From assembly GCA_965197495.1 (NCBI GenBank), contig OZ240210.1, positions 1,922,001-1,986,000 on the forward strand: a DNA stretch of 64,000 bases, given 5' to 3'. Both the position numbers and the translations under genes were made by a program. The notes under the pieces were generated by a model. The model saw nothing but the letters and a program-made list of their open reading frames with translations. It ran no database searches and was not told the DNA's origin. Origin of the DNA: SMYC01 sp965197495 (lineage in GTDB: Bacteria; Acidobacteriota; Vicinamibacteria; Marinacidobacterales; SMYC01). Below are positions 34,227 through 42,964 of this stretch, piece by piece (position 1 is the first letter of the stretch; the number at the start of each line of letters is the position of its first letter).

Positions 34227-36020
34227 ATGGAAAAACGATTACTCTTGTTCTTTGGGTCGACGTTCCTCCTCGTCTCCCTGTGGCCAACATTTTTTCCCCC
34301 GCCACCGATACCGGAGGATGGGTCTTCTCCGTTCGTCGAGAACAGCGGAAACGGATTGAGGGCGCCTGCAGACGTGCCGGCGTCTCCAAGCAAGAAGGCC
34401 CCGGCTGTTCCAAGCGCGCCGTCCCCGGAACCGGAGGAGCATGAAGAGTCGGCGGAGCATCCAGAAGAATCGGAGTATGAGGTCCGAGCGGCATCGGCGG
34501 AGCGCGAGGTCGTCGTCGAAACGAGCCTGTACCGTCTGGTTCTTTCCAACCGTGGCGCCCGGCTTTTGAGCATGCGGCTGCAAGAACACTTGAGTAACGC
34601 TCGAGAGCCCTACGAAATGGTTGGTCTAGGCGCCGCGGAGCACTTAAATATTCGGCCTTTGGATTTGAGGCTTTCTTCGCCGGGTGCTACGGACGTGGTG
34701 TTGATGGCGCTTTTCGAGACCGACGCACCCAGAAAAATGTCGGTCGCGGACGGGGAAGAGAAGACCGTCAGCTTCAGGTGGTCGGACGGGCGCGGCCTTG
34801 CCGTTGAGAAGCACCTGACATTTTTGGGTGCGACTTATCGGATCCATGTCGAAGTATCAGTATCGGAGCGCGGGGAAGAAGTCGGCAAAGAGGTTCTCTA
34901 TGGCGGGGGTATTGGGAACGAGATCACAGATAGCCACTACGTAGGGGTGGACAAAGGCGTCGTCGTCTCACGGGGTGAGGTGGAGCTCTTCACCGCGCAG
35001 GACGTGGACAAAGGCTCAGGCACAAGCGTGAGCGTTACGGCGACGGGCGTCACGTCGCACTACTTCACGGGGTTGATGTTGCCGGCCGACGACGGCCTCT
35101 ATGCGTCGCGATTCGAGACAGGCTTGGTTCCGACGGTGGATGTGAATCGCGCCGAGCGGGAAGTGATCACAGCGGCGCTCGAGGCGCCGAGCTCGAAGGC
35201 GGTCTTTAGGCTTTACATGGGACCGAAAAAACTCGAGAGGCTCGAGGCTTTGGCACCTGGCATGAGCCAGATCATCGAGTTCGGCTCATGGATGCGCTAC
35301 CCAGCGCTTTTGTTGCGATCTGGGTTGGTGAAGATTTATTCGTTCGTTGGGAATTGGGGTTTTGCGATCGTTCTTTTGACGGTCGCTATCAACATCGTCT
35401 TGGTGCCGCTCAAGCATTACAGCTTCGTTTCGATGCGTCGGATGCAGAAGTTATCGCCGCAGATACAGAAAATCCGTGATCGTTACAAGAAAGTGAAGCC
35501 GACAGATCCGCGCTATCAGCACATGAATCAGGAAATCATGGCGCTCTACAAGGAGAACAACGCCTCTCCGCTTTCCGGGTGTCTTCCGATGTTGCTGATG
35601 ATCCCGTTTTTCTTCGCCTTCTATCGCCTACTCATGGCGTCGATCGAGCTTCGACAGGCCCCTTTCGTTTTCTGGATTCAAGACCTCGCCGTTCATGACC
35701 CGATGTTCGTCTTGCCCGTTCTCATGGGAGCTACGCAGATGGCCATCCAGAAGATGACCCCGCAGACGAGTGCGGATCCAATGCAGCAGAAGATCATGTC
35801 GTTCATGCCGATCATGTTCACGTTCATCCTGGCGTGGGCGCCGTCAGGCTTGGTGCTGTACTGGTTCTCGAATAACCTTGTGTCGATGGCGCAGCAGTTG
35901 ACGACGAACCGCTTCCTGATGGATCGGGAGGAGAAAGCGCTCAAGGACGCTAAAGCCGTGAAGTCGGTGAAAAAGGGCAAGAGCAAGAAAGGCCCGAAGG
36001 GCGAGAAGCAGGGAGCTTGA
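34227..36020 (+). CDS. yidC: Membrane protein insertase YidC
   Basis: 597 residues. It has one N-terminal membrane helix (LLLFFGSTFLLVSLW), a Pro/Glu-rich linker (residues ~28-80), a large periplasmic beta domain (to ~350), and the conserved insertase core with five membrane segments (NWGFAIVLLTVAINIVLVPL, LSGCLPMLLMIPFFFAFYRL, PSGLVLYWFSNNLVSMAQQ). It ends in a Lys-rich tail (KSVKKGKSKKGPKGEK), likely ribosome-contacting. Gram-negative-type YidC because of the periplasmic domain. Confidence 0.95.
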   Translation: MEKRLLLFFGSTFLLVSLWPTFFPPPPIPEDGSSPFVENSGNGLRAPADVPASPSKKAPAVPSAPSPEPEEHEESAEHPEESEYEVRAASAEREVVVETSLYRLVLSNRGARLLSMRLQEHLSNAREPYEMVGLGAAEHLNIRPLDLRLSSPGATDVVLMALFETDAPRKMSVADGEEKTVSFRWSDGRGLAVEKHLTFLGATYRIHVEVSVSERGEEVGKEVLYGGGIGNEITDSHYVGVDKGVVVSRGEVELFTAQDVDKGSGTSVSVTATGVTSHYFTGLMLPADDGLYASRFETGLVPTVDVNRAEREVITAALEAPSSKAVFRLYMGPKKLERLEALAPGMSQIIEFGSWMRYPALLLRSGLVKIYSFVGNWGFAIVLLTVAINIVLVPLKHYSFVSMRRMQKLSPQIQKIRDRYKKVKPTDPRYQHMNQEIMALYKENNASPLSGCLPMLLMIPFFFAFYRLLMASIELRQAPFVFWIQDLAVHDPMFVLPVLMGATQMAIQKMTPQTSADPMQQKIMSFMPIMFTFILAWAPSGLVLYWFSNNLVSMAQQLTTNRFLMDREEKALKDAKAVKSVKKGKSKKGPKGEKQGA

Positions 36021-36026
36021 GAGCCC

Positions 36027-36500
36027 GTGTCGGAAGAAGTCTCTGAAGTAGATTCGCTCGCGGGCGACGTCCGAGAGTTCATGGAACAGATGGTCGAGCA
36101 CCTCGACTGGGAGCTTGGAGTCGACATCGTGGAGTCGGATCCGCAGGTCCTTCGGGTCGATCTCTCCGGCGAAGACCGAGAGCTGATGATCCGGAACCGA
36201 GCTGAGATCCTCGACGTGTTTCAGTATCTTGCGAATCGTATTTTCGGTCGTGATCTCGGCGAGCGGCGGCTCATGGTGGACTGCGAGGGCTACCGGGCGC
36301 GCAAGGAGCTCGAGCTCAAGGAAATCGCGGCGCGCGTGTCCGAGCGGGTGAAACGGAGCGGCGAGGAAGAAGAGCTGGGTCGGATGAACCCTTACGAAAG
36401 GCGCATTGTTCACCTCGCGGTCGCTGAAATCGATGGCGTAACGACCGAGAGCGAGGGCGAGGGCGTTATGAAGCGCGTCGTCATCTTTCCTGACGGCTAG
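36027..36500 (+). CDS. jag: KH/R3H-domain RNA-binding protein KhpB (Jag)
   Basis: 157 residues from GTG 36027, 6 bases after yidC. It has a KH-type domain (residues ~15-85, with DLSGEDRELMIRNRAEILDVFQYLANRIF) and a C-terminal R3H domain (MNPYERRIVHLAVAEIDGV with the Arg-x3-His). The Jag_N extension of Firmicutes is absent. Likely an RNA chaperone. Confidence 0.88.
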   Translation: MSEEVSEVDSLAGDVREFMEQMVEHLDWELGVDIVESDPQVLRVDLSGEDRELMIRNRAEILDVFQYLANRIFGRDLGERRLMVDCEGYRARKELELKEIAARVSERVKRSGEEEELGRMNPYERRIVHLAVAEIDGVTTESEGEGVMKRVVIFPDG

Positions 36501-36514
36501 ACGCGAGCCACGTT

Positions 36515-37198
36515 CTGGCGTCCTCGTCATTCGAGAAGCAAATCGCCGACGCTCTCGGCAGGCTACCGTCGGTCGGCGCAGACGCGTTTTCGCGTCTAGA
36601 GATGCTGGACGCTCTGGTCACAAAGTTCGACCGCGCGGCCGGGGCTCACGAGCTTTCGTAGCAGCGAAGAGCGCATCCGGCGCTATTTCGCCGAGCCCCT
36701 CGCCGCCCTGAATTGGGCGCCGGAAGGCGGCCTGGCCATCGATATCGGCTCCGGGGGCGGAAGCCCCGCGCTCCCGATGGCCATCGCGCGGCCGATGCTC
36801 GAATGGGTCCTGGTGGAGGCGAACGGCAGGAAGGCTATTTTTCTCGAGGAGGCGGTGAGAGCGCTCGGGCTCGAGAGGATCCGCGTATATCGAGGCCGCT
36901 ACGAAGCGATGGAGTCCCCGAAAAGCGCGGAAAGCCGAAAAGCCCGAAAAGCATGGACCTGGTAACCTGCCGAGCCGTCAAACTGGAGCCGAAGACCCAA
37001 AGAAGGATCCTGTCGTCGCTAAGCGCAAAGGGCCGATTCCTGTGGTTCGGCGCCGAAAAGCGCCTAGAATCGGCTCGCAGAGACCTCGGGCTAAATAAAA
37101 AACTAAACGTCGACCTACCGCGCCCCTTGCTAGAGACGAGCCCGACGAACCTAACAGGCTGGCTGCTAGTAACCGAGAAGCGCCCAGGCAGCAAGTAG
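36515..37198 (+). pseudogene. rsmG: 16S rRNA (guanine-N7) methyltransferase RsmG, frameshifted
   Basis: RsmG is readable in three frames. Frame 1 (to a stop at 36659) has FEKQIADALGRLPSVGADAF and AGAHEL. Frame 2 (from about 36651) has EERIRRYFAEPLAALNW, the SAM-binding AIDIGSGGGSPALPMAIARP, EANGRKAIFLEEAVRALGL and YRGRYEAM, ending at the TAA after 36960. Frame 3 (from about 36953) has DLVTCRAVKL and the C-terminal RFLWFGAEKR. No ATG or GTG start is found in frame 1 after the jag stop. Either real decay or base-call errors near AAAAGC repeats; the position between jag and parA is the normal one for rsmG. Confidence 0.75.
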
Positions 37199-37223
37199 CA
37201 GATAGCCGGAAGCGCCGCCCCAA

Positions 37224-37239
37224 TGTTTCACGTGAAACA
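37224..37239. promoter_or_regulatory. parS centromere site
   Basis: TGTTTCACGTGAAACA, a perfect 16-base palindrome identical to the canonical bacterial parS, 75 bases before the parA start. It is the ParB loading site and probably also an operator of parAB. Confidence 0.95.
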
Positions 37240-37313
37240 CCGGTCGCGCGAGCTTGCTATGCTATGCTCTGTTCCCCGCTCACCAAACCGACGGAGACAC
37301 ACGCACCCAAGCT

Positions 37314-38093
37314 ATGTCGCGTATCATTGCCATTGCCAATCAGAAGGGCGGGGTCGGCAAAACGACGACTGCGATCAACGTTAGTGCCTCCGTCGCGGTG
37401 GCGGAGAGACGCGCGCTTGTCGTCGATATGGACCCTCAAGCGAATCTGACGAGCGGACTCGGTATCGACACGCAGCGTCTCGATGGGCAAACCATTTATC
37501 GAGGGATCATCGATGGCGTCTCCGCCGAGGCTTTGATTCGCGACACCGAGCTCGAAAAGCTCAAGGTGCTTCCCTCGGAGCGCAGCTTGACAGGCGCCGA
37601 GCTCGAGCTCGTCGACCAGCCTCAACGCGAATACCGCCTCCGCGAGCTCCTCGCTCCGATCGCCGAAAAGTTCGATTTCATCTTCATCGATTGCCCACCC
37701 TCGCTCGGCCTTCTCACCGTTAACGCGCTCGTCGCGGCGGACACGGTACTCGTCCCGCTGCAATGTGAGTTTTTTGCGCTCGCCGGCGTCAGCGAGCTCA
37801 TGACTACGGTAAGCCGGGTGCGTGCGAGCTTCAACCCCCACCTTGCAGTGGAGGGCATCGTCTTCACGATGGTCGATGAGCGTACCAACCTCACGGCTCA
37901 AGTTATGGAAGACGTCCGCGCCGCCTTTCCGCAGAGCGTTTTCGACAGCGTCGTTCCGCGAAATGTGCGCCTCGCGGAGGCGCCCTCGTTCGGTAAGCCA
38001 ATTCTGCTATACGACATTCGATCGAAGGGCGCAGACGCCTACCTCGATCTGACCAAGGAGCTACTGCGTCATGAAGAGAAAAGCCCTCGGTAA
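37314..38093 (+). CDS. parA: Chromosome-partitioning ATPase ParA (Soj)
   Basis: 259 residues from ATG 37314 (MSRIIAIANQKGGVGKTTTA); an earlier ATG at 37254 would add 20 unconserved residues. The deviant Walker A KGGVGKTT is at residues 11-18, with DMDPQANLTSGLGI, FIDCPPSLGLLTVNAL, and the C-terminal NVRLAEAPSFGKPILLYD. It drives ParB-parS complexes toward the poles. Its end overlaps parB by 23 bases. Confidence 0.95.
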   Translation: MSRIIAIANQKGGVGKTTTAINVSASVAVAERRALVVDMDPQANLTSGLGIDTQRLDGQTIYRGIIDGVSAEALIRDTELEKLKVLPSERSLTGAELELVDQPQREYRLRELLAPIAEKFDFIFIDCPPSLGLLTVNALVAADTVLVPLQCEFFALAGVSELMTTVSRVRASFNPHLAVEGIVFTMVDERTNLTAQVMEDVRAAFPQSVFDSVVPRNVRLAEAPSFGKPILLYDIRSKGADAYLDLTKELLRHEEKSPR

Positions 38094-38946
38094 GGGCCTC
38101 GCGGCGCTACTGCCGGACGAGCCGGCAAAAGGCGGGACCCAGCTTCTCGACGTCGCCCCCGAACGCATCGACCCCAACCCGGATCAACCGCGTCAGAACA
38201 TGGACGAAACCAAGCTCGGGGAGCTCGCCCAATCCATGACGGAGCACGGAATCGTGCAACCCATCGTCGCGCGGCGCGTGGGGTCCCGTTTTCAAATCGT
38301 TGCGGGGGAGCGCCGCTGGCGGGCGGCACAGCGCGCCGGCCTGAAGAGCGTTCCTGTGATCGTCCGCGATGTCGACGATCGGCAAGTGCTTGAGATCGCG
38401 CTCGTCGAGAACATCCAGCGCGAAGAGCTGAATCCCATAGAAGAAGCCGGGGCCTATCGTCGCCTCGTCGGCGAGCTCGGCTACTCTCAAGAACAAGTCG
38501 CCGAGCGTGTCGGTAAGGATCGCTCCACCATCGCCAACTTGTTGCGACTTCTCCGGCTGCCGCGCCGCGTACGCCGGCTCATCGAGGAGCAGAAGCTCTC
38601 GTCGGGCCACGCACGACCGCTCTTGGCGCTCGCCAAAGCGGAAATGCAAACGGAAATCGCTGAGCTTATCGTCACGAAGGGGCTGAGCGTTCGCGAGGTA
38701 GAGCGTCGGGTCAAAGCCGCCTCAAAGCCGCCGTCGACCAAGCCCAAAGAGCGGGCGGACCCCAATACGCGAGAAGCCTCGCGACAAATGGAGCAAGCGT
38801 TGGGAACGGCCGTGCGCATTCGCCGCCAAGGTGTAAAAGGCGCGAAGGGACGCGTTGAGATCGACTTTCATTCCGAGAACGAGCTACACCGTATCTATCA
38901 AGCCGTCGTGAGCGGGTCGCGCACGGCTAAGAAGAAGAAATCGTAA
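38071..38946 (+). CDS. parB: Chromosome-partitioning protein ParB (Spo0J)
   Basis: 291 residues. It has the N-terminal ParA-contact LGKGLAALLP, the CTP-binding GERRWRAAQRAGL box, ALVENIQREELNPIEEA, the helix-turn-helix YSQEQVAERVGKDRSTIANL and a C-terminal dimer domain. It binds the parS upstream and spreads by CTP-driven clamping. Translation is coupled to parA. Confidence 0.95.
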   Translation: MKRKALGKGLAALLPDEPAKGGTQLLDVAPERIDPNPDQPRQNMDETKLGELAQSMTEHGIVQPIVARRVGSRFQIVAGERRWRAAQRAGLKSVPVIVRDVDDRQVLEIALVENIQREELNPIEEAGAYRRLVGELGYSQEQVAERVGKDRSTIANLLRLLRLPRRVRRLIEEQKLSSGHARPLLALAKAEMQTEIAELIVTKGLSVREVERRVKAASKPPSTKPKERADPNTREASRQMEQALGTAVRIRRQGVKGAKGRVEIDFHSENELHRIYQAVVSGSRTAKKKKS

Positions 38947-38997
38947 ACAGGAACCAGAAGGAAACATCGCGCCAGAGCATGAAAGGGGTTGGATCCA

Positions 38998-39399
38998 GTG
39001 AAGAAAAAAGACGAAGTTAGCGGAGATCTCGAGGGCTTTCTGAGCGAAGCCACGTCATTCGAGGGCAAAATCTCGTTTCGCGACACGCTGCGCATCGACG
39101 GTAAGTTCCAAGGCACTGTACCGTCCGGACACCAGCTAATCATTGGCGAATCCGCCGATGTCGATGCCGAGATCCAAGTTGCGTTCGTAACGGTCGCTGG
39201 TCGCCTCCGGGGACGGGTACGGGCGAGCAAACGTGTCGAGCTTCATAAAACCGCGCGCGCAGAGTGCGGGATCGAGTGCGAATCCCTCGTCATCCACGAA
39301 GGTGCCCGATTCGACGGCCAGTGCACGATGTCGAAGAAGGACGGCCTACGCGACGTGTCCAAAAAAGACAATGTGAAAATAATACATTCTTCCAATTAG
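38998..39399 (+). CDS. Bactofilin (polymer-forming cytoskeletal protein)
   Basis: From GTG 38998 (AAAGGGG about 9 bases upstream; a TTG at 38989 has no spaced site) the protein has 133 residues. The bactofilin beta-helix repeats are clear: FEGKISFRDTLRIDGKFQG, GESADVDAEIQVAFVTVAGR, VRASKRVELHKTARAECGIE. Bactofilins form filaments that place cell-wall or chromosome-segregation factors. It follows parB by 51 bases, a conserved neighbourhood in delta- and acidobacterial genomes. Confidence 0.9.
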   Translation: MKKKDEVSGDLEGFLSEATSFEGKISFRDTLRIDGKFQGTVPSGHQLIIGESADVDAEIQVAFVTVAGRLRGRVRASKRVELHKTARAECGIECESLVIHEGARFDGQCTMSKKDGLRDVSKKDNVKIIHSSN

Positions 39400-39522
39400 A
39401 AATGACGCCCGGCAAAAGGAACGCCCCTCGTTGGCGGGTGCACGACATGAATGTGCGAGGGTAGAGCACTCAACCTCTCCGTCGGTAAGTTTGTCTTTCC
39501 CAAAGGTCTTCGAAGCGCCCAC

Positions 39523-40807
39523 TCAAGCGAGAGCCTCGAAGTGCGAGAATAGCGTTTGCACCGGGTAGGCTCCAGTGCATTCACGAGCCTTTGAACCGGG
39601 AGGCGACGACGAGCTTGCAGCCGGATTCGACAACGGCAGAGGAAGTGCACAAGTTCTTCGCCTCGAATTCGGGATAGCGCAACCGATGCCGGTTGGTTCG
39701 GATATAGCCGATGCATTGACGAGCCTCGTGGGAATGCTTGCGATGGCGACGCAGGGCGCGCAGTAGCGCATCAATCCGTCCTTCATCCAACTCCTCATGA
39801 CGTCGCTCTGCCCAGCTCTTGGCGAGGTCGCTCTGAGCGTCATAGATTGCTTTGGCAACGTCGCTGAGCTGTTTCTTAGCGTGGAAGCGGTCAACGATCT
39901 GGATGGCATCGGGGAAGTACATGTCTGCAAGTTTCCATATCCACACGGCTCCATCACCAATAATGACCTGGCGCTGGGCGCAGTCGAATCCCCGCCGATG
40001 AGCTTCTCGCAAAACCCGCTCGGCGAATGGGGATGGTGTTTCATCGGTGTCTCGATTGGCGGCCGATTCGATGGCGGCGGAATAGCTAATGGAGCCGCGG
40101 TCACGGATCGGATGGCCTTGTTCATTACGGGATTCGGCGCTCCAGATGGTGCAGAGTTTGGCCTCTCGCGTTTTAGCCGAGCCGTCAGGCTGTTTTCCTT
40201 GGATACCCTTGAGTTCCGATTTCCGCATGGGCACTCCGGTGCCGCCCATGGAGAGGTAGATAGTTGAGGCCTGCATGGTTGGTCTCGCCCGCTCAACGAA
40301 GTGTTTCTCATCATCGGCGATCTCCCGGCCCAGTGCCTCGGACACGCGCTCAACTTGTTTGGCATCCACTCGTACTCCAGCAAGTTCCCACAACAGATCG
40401 CTACCTTCATGGAAGCTGGTTGAACAGCCCACTGCGGCGGTCATCCGACGCAGGGCGGGCGAGAGGGATGTCTTGTTCAGACCGAGACAGTGGTCTCGCG
40501 GGCAGAATCCTTGCTCACAGCGTCGGCAGTGATAGTAGGCGCGCTCGAGTCGCAGCGTGCCGAGAACTGTCTCGAAGTTCTTACTACGCCGCTCGACATA
40601 GCGAGCTCTTTTACCGCACAGGCATGGAGCGGTTGGTCCAACGTAGTCCGAGGTGTCCGAGTTGAAACGACCCTCAATAGCTTTCACGGCTACTTGCAGT
40701 ACTTGGCGGCGAGCTGCGGTTTCGATCGCCTCAAAATCGATGGCGAGTGGCCCAGTGGCGGCCGGAGCTAGGAGCGTTTCGATTTCCTCGTGCGTATTCC
40801 GGGGCAT
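39523..40807 (-). pseudogene. ISKra4-family transposase with a 3' frameshift
   Basis: From ATG 40807 (MPRNTHEEIETLLAPAATGP): a zinc-type region (CLCGKRARYVERRSK, YYHCRRCEQGFCPRD) and the DDE core (TIYLSMGGTGVPMRK where Asp is usual, VIIGDGAVWIWKLAD, and the Glu in SAVVESGCKLVVASRFKGS). The frame stops at 39581, but the family C-terminus (MHWSLPGANAILALRG, SGRFEDLW) follows at once in another frame down to about 39500. So a one-base shift near 39590 breaks the gene. Its first codon is directly next to the IS21 end. Confidence 0.8.
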
Positions 40808-40952
40808 CGTGAACGCAGATTCCAGCCGAAGGTGAACATCCATTCCAAAGCATCGTGAACACGGATTCCGGGGATCGTGAACATCGATTCCGGGGAAGGT
40901 GAACACGGATTCCAGGCAACGTGAACGCTGGTTCCGGCATCGCGAACGCTCA
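40808..40952. repeat. IS21 terminal array of GTGAAC repeats
   Basis: Six GTGAAC words and one GCGAAC occur at 40809, 40832, 40855, 40877, 40899, 40921 and 40942, spaced 21-23 bases, each followed by a degenerate GATTCC. Multiple such subterminal repeats are the typical IstA binding sites at IS21-family ends. They lie upstream of the IstA-type gene. Confidence 0.75.
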
Positions 40953-41009
40953 TCGATAGCACGTTTCAAGGCACTCTAGGTCGTACCCGGAAGGAGGACG
41001 ATCTAGGAA

Positions 41010-41525
41010 ATGGCAGCTAAGAGGTTATCGATGAGAAAAATACGAGAGGTTCTAAGGTTAAAGTACGAGCTGGGTTTTACTCACCGCACGATCGCAAAGG
41101 CACTTCGCGTGGCGGTTGGAACGGTGAGTGAGTACCTGGCCAAGGCGAAGAAGGGTGGTCTGAGCTGGCCGCTCCCGGAGGAGCTGAGCGACGGGGAGCT
41201 GGAGGCAGGGCGGTTGTGGTCCCGGCTTTTGACGAAACTCGCCAAGCTGGACTTACTGGCTATCGATGATTGGCTGCTTCACCCGCTGAAAGAATCGGAG
41301 AGACGGGATCTAATGGAGGTCATCGAAGACCGCGCCGAGCGTGGCTCCACACTCATCGCGACCCAGATTCCGCTCAAGCAGTGGCACGAAGCGATTGGCG
41401 ACCCAAACCAGGCAGACGCCATCTGCGATCGCATTCTCCACAGCGCGCACCGCATCACTCTCAAAGGAGCTTCTCTGAGAAAGACCAAGGCTGCGCCAAA
41501 GGCATCTGACAACGCCGATGCATGA
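41010..41525 (+). CDS. IstA-IstB in-frame chimera (deleted IS21)
   Basis: 171 residues with a strong AAGGAGG site. Residues 1-67 are the IS21 transposase IstA N-terminus (MRKIREVLRLKYELGFTHRT, AVGTVSEYLAKAKKGGLSWP), a helix-turn-helix. Residues 68-160 are the C-terminal part of the helper ATPase IstB (LDLLAIDDWLLHPL Walker B, STLIATQIPLKQWHEAIGDP, SAHRITLKGASLRK). About 1.7 kb (IstA catalytic core and IstB Walker A) has been deleted, and the two ends are fused in frame. It could still make a DNA-binding protein without transposase activity. Confidence 0.82.
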   Translation: MAAKRLSMRKIREVLRLKYELGFTHRTIAKALRVAVGTVSEYLAKAKKGGLSWPLPEELSDGELEAGRLWSRLLTKLAKLDLLAIDDWLLHPLKESERRDLMEVIEDRAERGSTLIATQIPLKQWHEAIGDPNQADAICDRILHSAHRITLKGASLRKTKAAPKASDNADA

Positions 41526-41854
41526 GCGAGCGAGGGACCACAGCGTCGATGCGATAAAAACGGGTGAAACCGCCAAACCCGGGGTACCAGACGATGCGGC
41601 GCCAAAACGACGCGCGAGAATGCCTCAGGAAGCGTCTTCTCGAGCCAGGCCATACCCCAGCAACCCCCCGAAACCAGCCCCACATCGCCCGGGGTTCGGC
41701 CGCGGCAGGTCGCTGCCTACGGGAGCGGGAAGGTCGCTTCGCGTCTTTCCTTACGCCCGCTCCCTCCGGCACCGACCTGCCGCCCCTTGCTACACAACAC
41801 GCAGGTAAGATAGGTTCACGTTTTCAATCAGTGGAAAGGAGGTCACCCAACACT
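41526..41854. other. IS21 3' end and spacer
   Basis: No gene is supported. A GGTTCACGTTTTCAATCAGT sequence at 41814-41833, followed by GGTCACC, looks like the right IS21 end. The rest is GC-rich spacer between it and the chimera. Confidence 0.45.
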
Positions 41855-42340
41855 TCATCGCTTCGATGAGCGTTCGGCTTCACCGGATTCGCTGTTCAGC
41901 TTGCTCTGGATTCGGCGTTCACGATGGCTGGAATACGCATTCCTCGACGACTTCTTTTTGGAAGCTCGTTTGGAGCCCCTTTTTTCGGCCGCTTTCGCGG
42001 CAGCGATGTCTCTTTCTTCGAGCTGCTCATTGGCCCATTGTTCGCAGGCCTCCCAAAACGCTTCGACCTGTTGGCGAAACTCTCGGCCGGCATCGATTTG
42101 CTCGCTCGCCGAGATGCTCTGCTCGATGCTGAGCAACCGTGAGCGGGTTTTGCCGTGAGAGGCTCGAGTCAGACTGTAATAGGGGCCGTGGCGTGCTTCG
42201 GGTTTCTCGGCGCATTTGCAGCCCGGTTTGCTGCACTTGACGTAGCGCTCGGACAACGAACCCCGTCGCATGGGCCTCGGCATGGCGAGCTGGGCGGCGA
42301 GCTCGCGAAGCCTGGGCGGGACTTCTTGGCGGCGACTCAT
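41855..42340 (-). CDS. DUF6788-type accessory protein of the ISKra4 element
   Basis: 161 residues. The first half has PMRRGSLSERYVKCSKPGCKCA, ARHGPYYSLTRASHGKTRSR and a coiled-coil-like acidic-basic helix (EFRQQVEAFWEACEQWANEQ). The C-terminal 45 residues are Lys/Arg/Ser-rich. Small proteins of this type accompany ISKra4 transposases; function is not established. The IS21 insertion now separates it from the transposase, and its own last residues may be altered. Confidence 0.65.
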   Translation of the reverse strand: MSRRQEVPPRLRELAAQLAMPRPMRRGSLSERYVKCSKPGCKCAEKPEARHGPYYSLTRASHGKTRSRLLSIEQSISASEQIDAGREFRQQVEAFWEACEQWANEQLEERDIAAAKAAEKRGSKRASKKKSSRNAYSSHRERRIQSKLNSESGEAERSSKR

Positions 42341-42535
42341 AGAACCTCCTCATTCTATGCCTTTCATTCTTACGGCTTATACAGCCGTAAGATACACCAA
42401 GAAATGGCCCGTGTATACAGGACCTCTTACTTTCGTGTCGTGCACCCCTTGTTGGCGCAACCGTTGACGACGGTAAAAAACGCGTGTTATAGTTAAAAGC
42501 TCTGTGCGGGCGTTTTCGCCAATCAGGGACCGAGC

Positions 42536-42964
42536 TTGGTATCCGTCGACTTTACAGCCCTCATCATTTGTGCGCTCGTGTTTGCGCTCGTGCTCGTTCT
42601 GAAGAATTTCTTCTTCGGACCGCTAGCGCAGGCGATGGAGACGCGACAGGCAAGCATTGACCGTGCCGCAAGCGCGTGGGACGACGCTCAGAAGACGATC
42701 GATAAAGCGCGCGCCGATGTCGCCGCCGCGATTCAAATGGCCCGCAACGACGGCTATCAGTGGCTCGACGAGGCCCGCTCGGGAGCTCAGGCCAAGGTCA
42801 AGACTTCCTTGGATGAACAGCGCGGCGCGACGCAGAAGCAGATCGTCGAAGCACGGCAACGGCTCTCCGACGAGACCGACGAGGCCGTTCTCTCCCTCGA
42901 GCGCGACGCTCAGGTATTGGCGTCCCAGATCGCCAGCAAAATCCTCGGCCGAGACTTAGAATGA
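42536..42964 (+). CDS. atpX: F1F0 ATP synthase subunit b' (F0, peripheral stalk)
   Basis: 142 residues from TTG 42536 (GGGA site). One membrane helix (ALIICALVFALVLVLKNFFF) is followed by the long charged coiled coil of the b family, which ends in an ASQIASKILGRDLE tail that contacts F1. The last codon overlaps the next gene's ATG by 4 bases. It heads the ATP synthase operon; the ISKra4 end lies only 88 bases upstream, so the promoter may be altered. Confidence 0.85.
   Translation: MVSVDFTALIICALVFALVLVLKNFFFGPLAQAMETRQASIDRAASAWDDAQKTIDKARADVAAAIQMARNDGYQWLDEARSGAQAKVKTSLDEQRGATQKQIVEARQRLSDETDEAVLSLERDAQVLASQIASKILGRDLE

Larger units (their letters stand above)
39436..42448 (-). mobile_element. 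ISKra4-family element, invaded by an IS21
   Basis: Terminal repeats: left GGGTGCACGACATGAATGTG (39436 on) and right, inverted, GGGTGCACGACACGAAAGTA (ending 42447-42448), 25 bases with 4 mismatches. An 8-base near-duplication, TCGTTGGC before and TTGTTGGC after, flanks it. It carries the transposase (39523-40807) and a DUF6788-type accessory gene (41855-42340), both minus strand, now separated by an IS21 remnant. It splits bactofilin from the ATP synthase operon. Confidence 0.75.

Noticed and set aside
40808..40952. Short regularly spaced repeats that could be taken for a CRISPR array
   Set aside because: The repeat core is only six constant bases, spacing is 21-23 bases with no room for spacers, and the position fits IS21 terminal IstA sites. 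No cas genes nearby.
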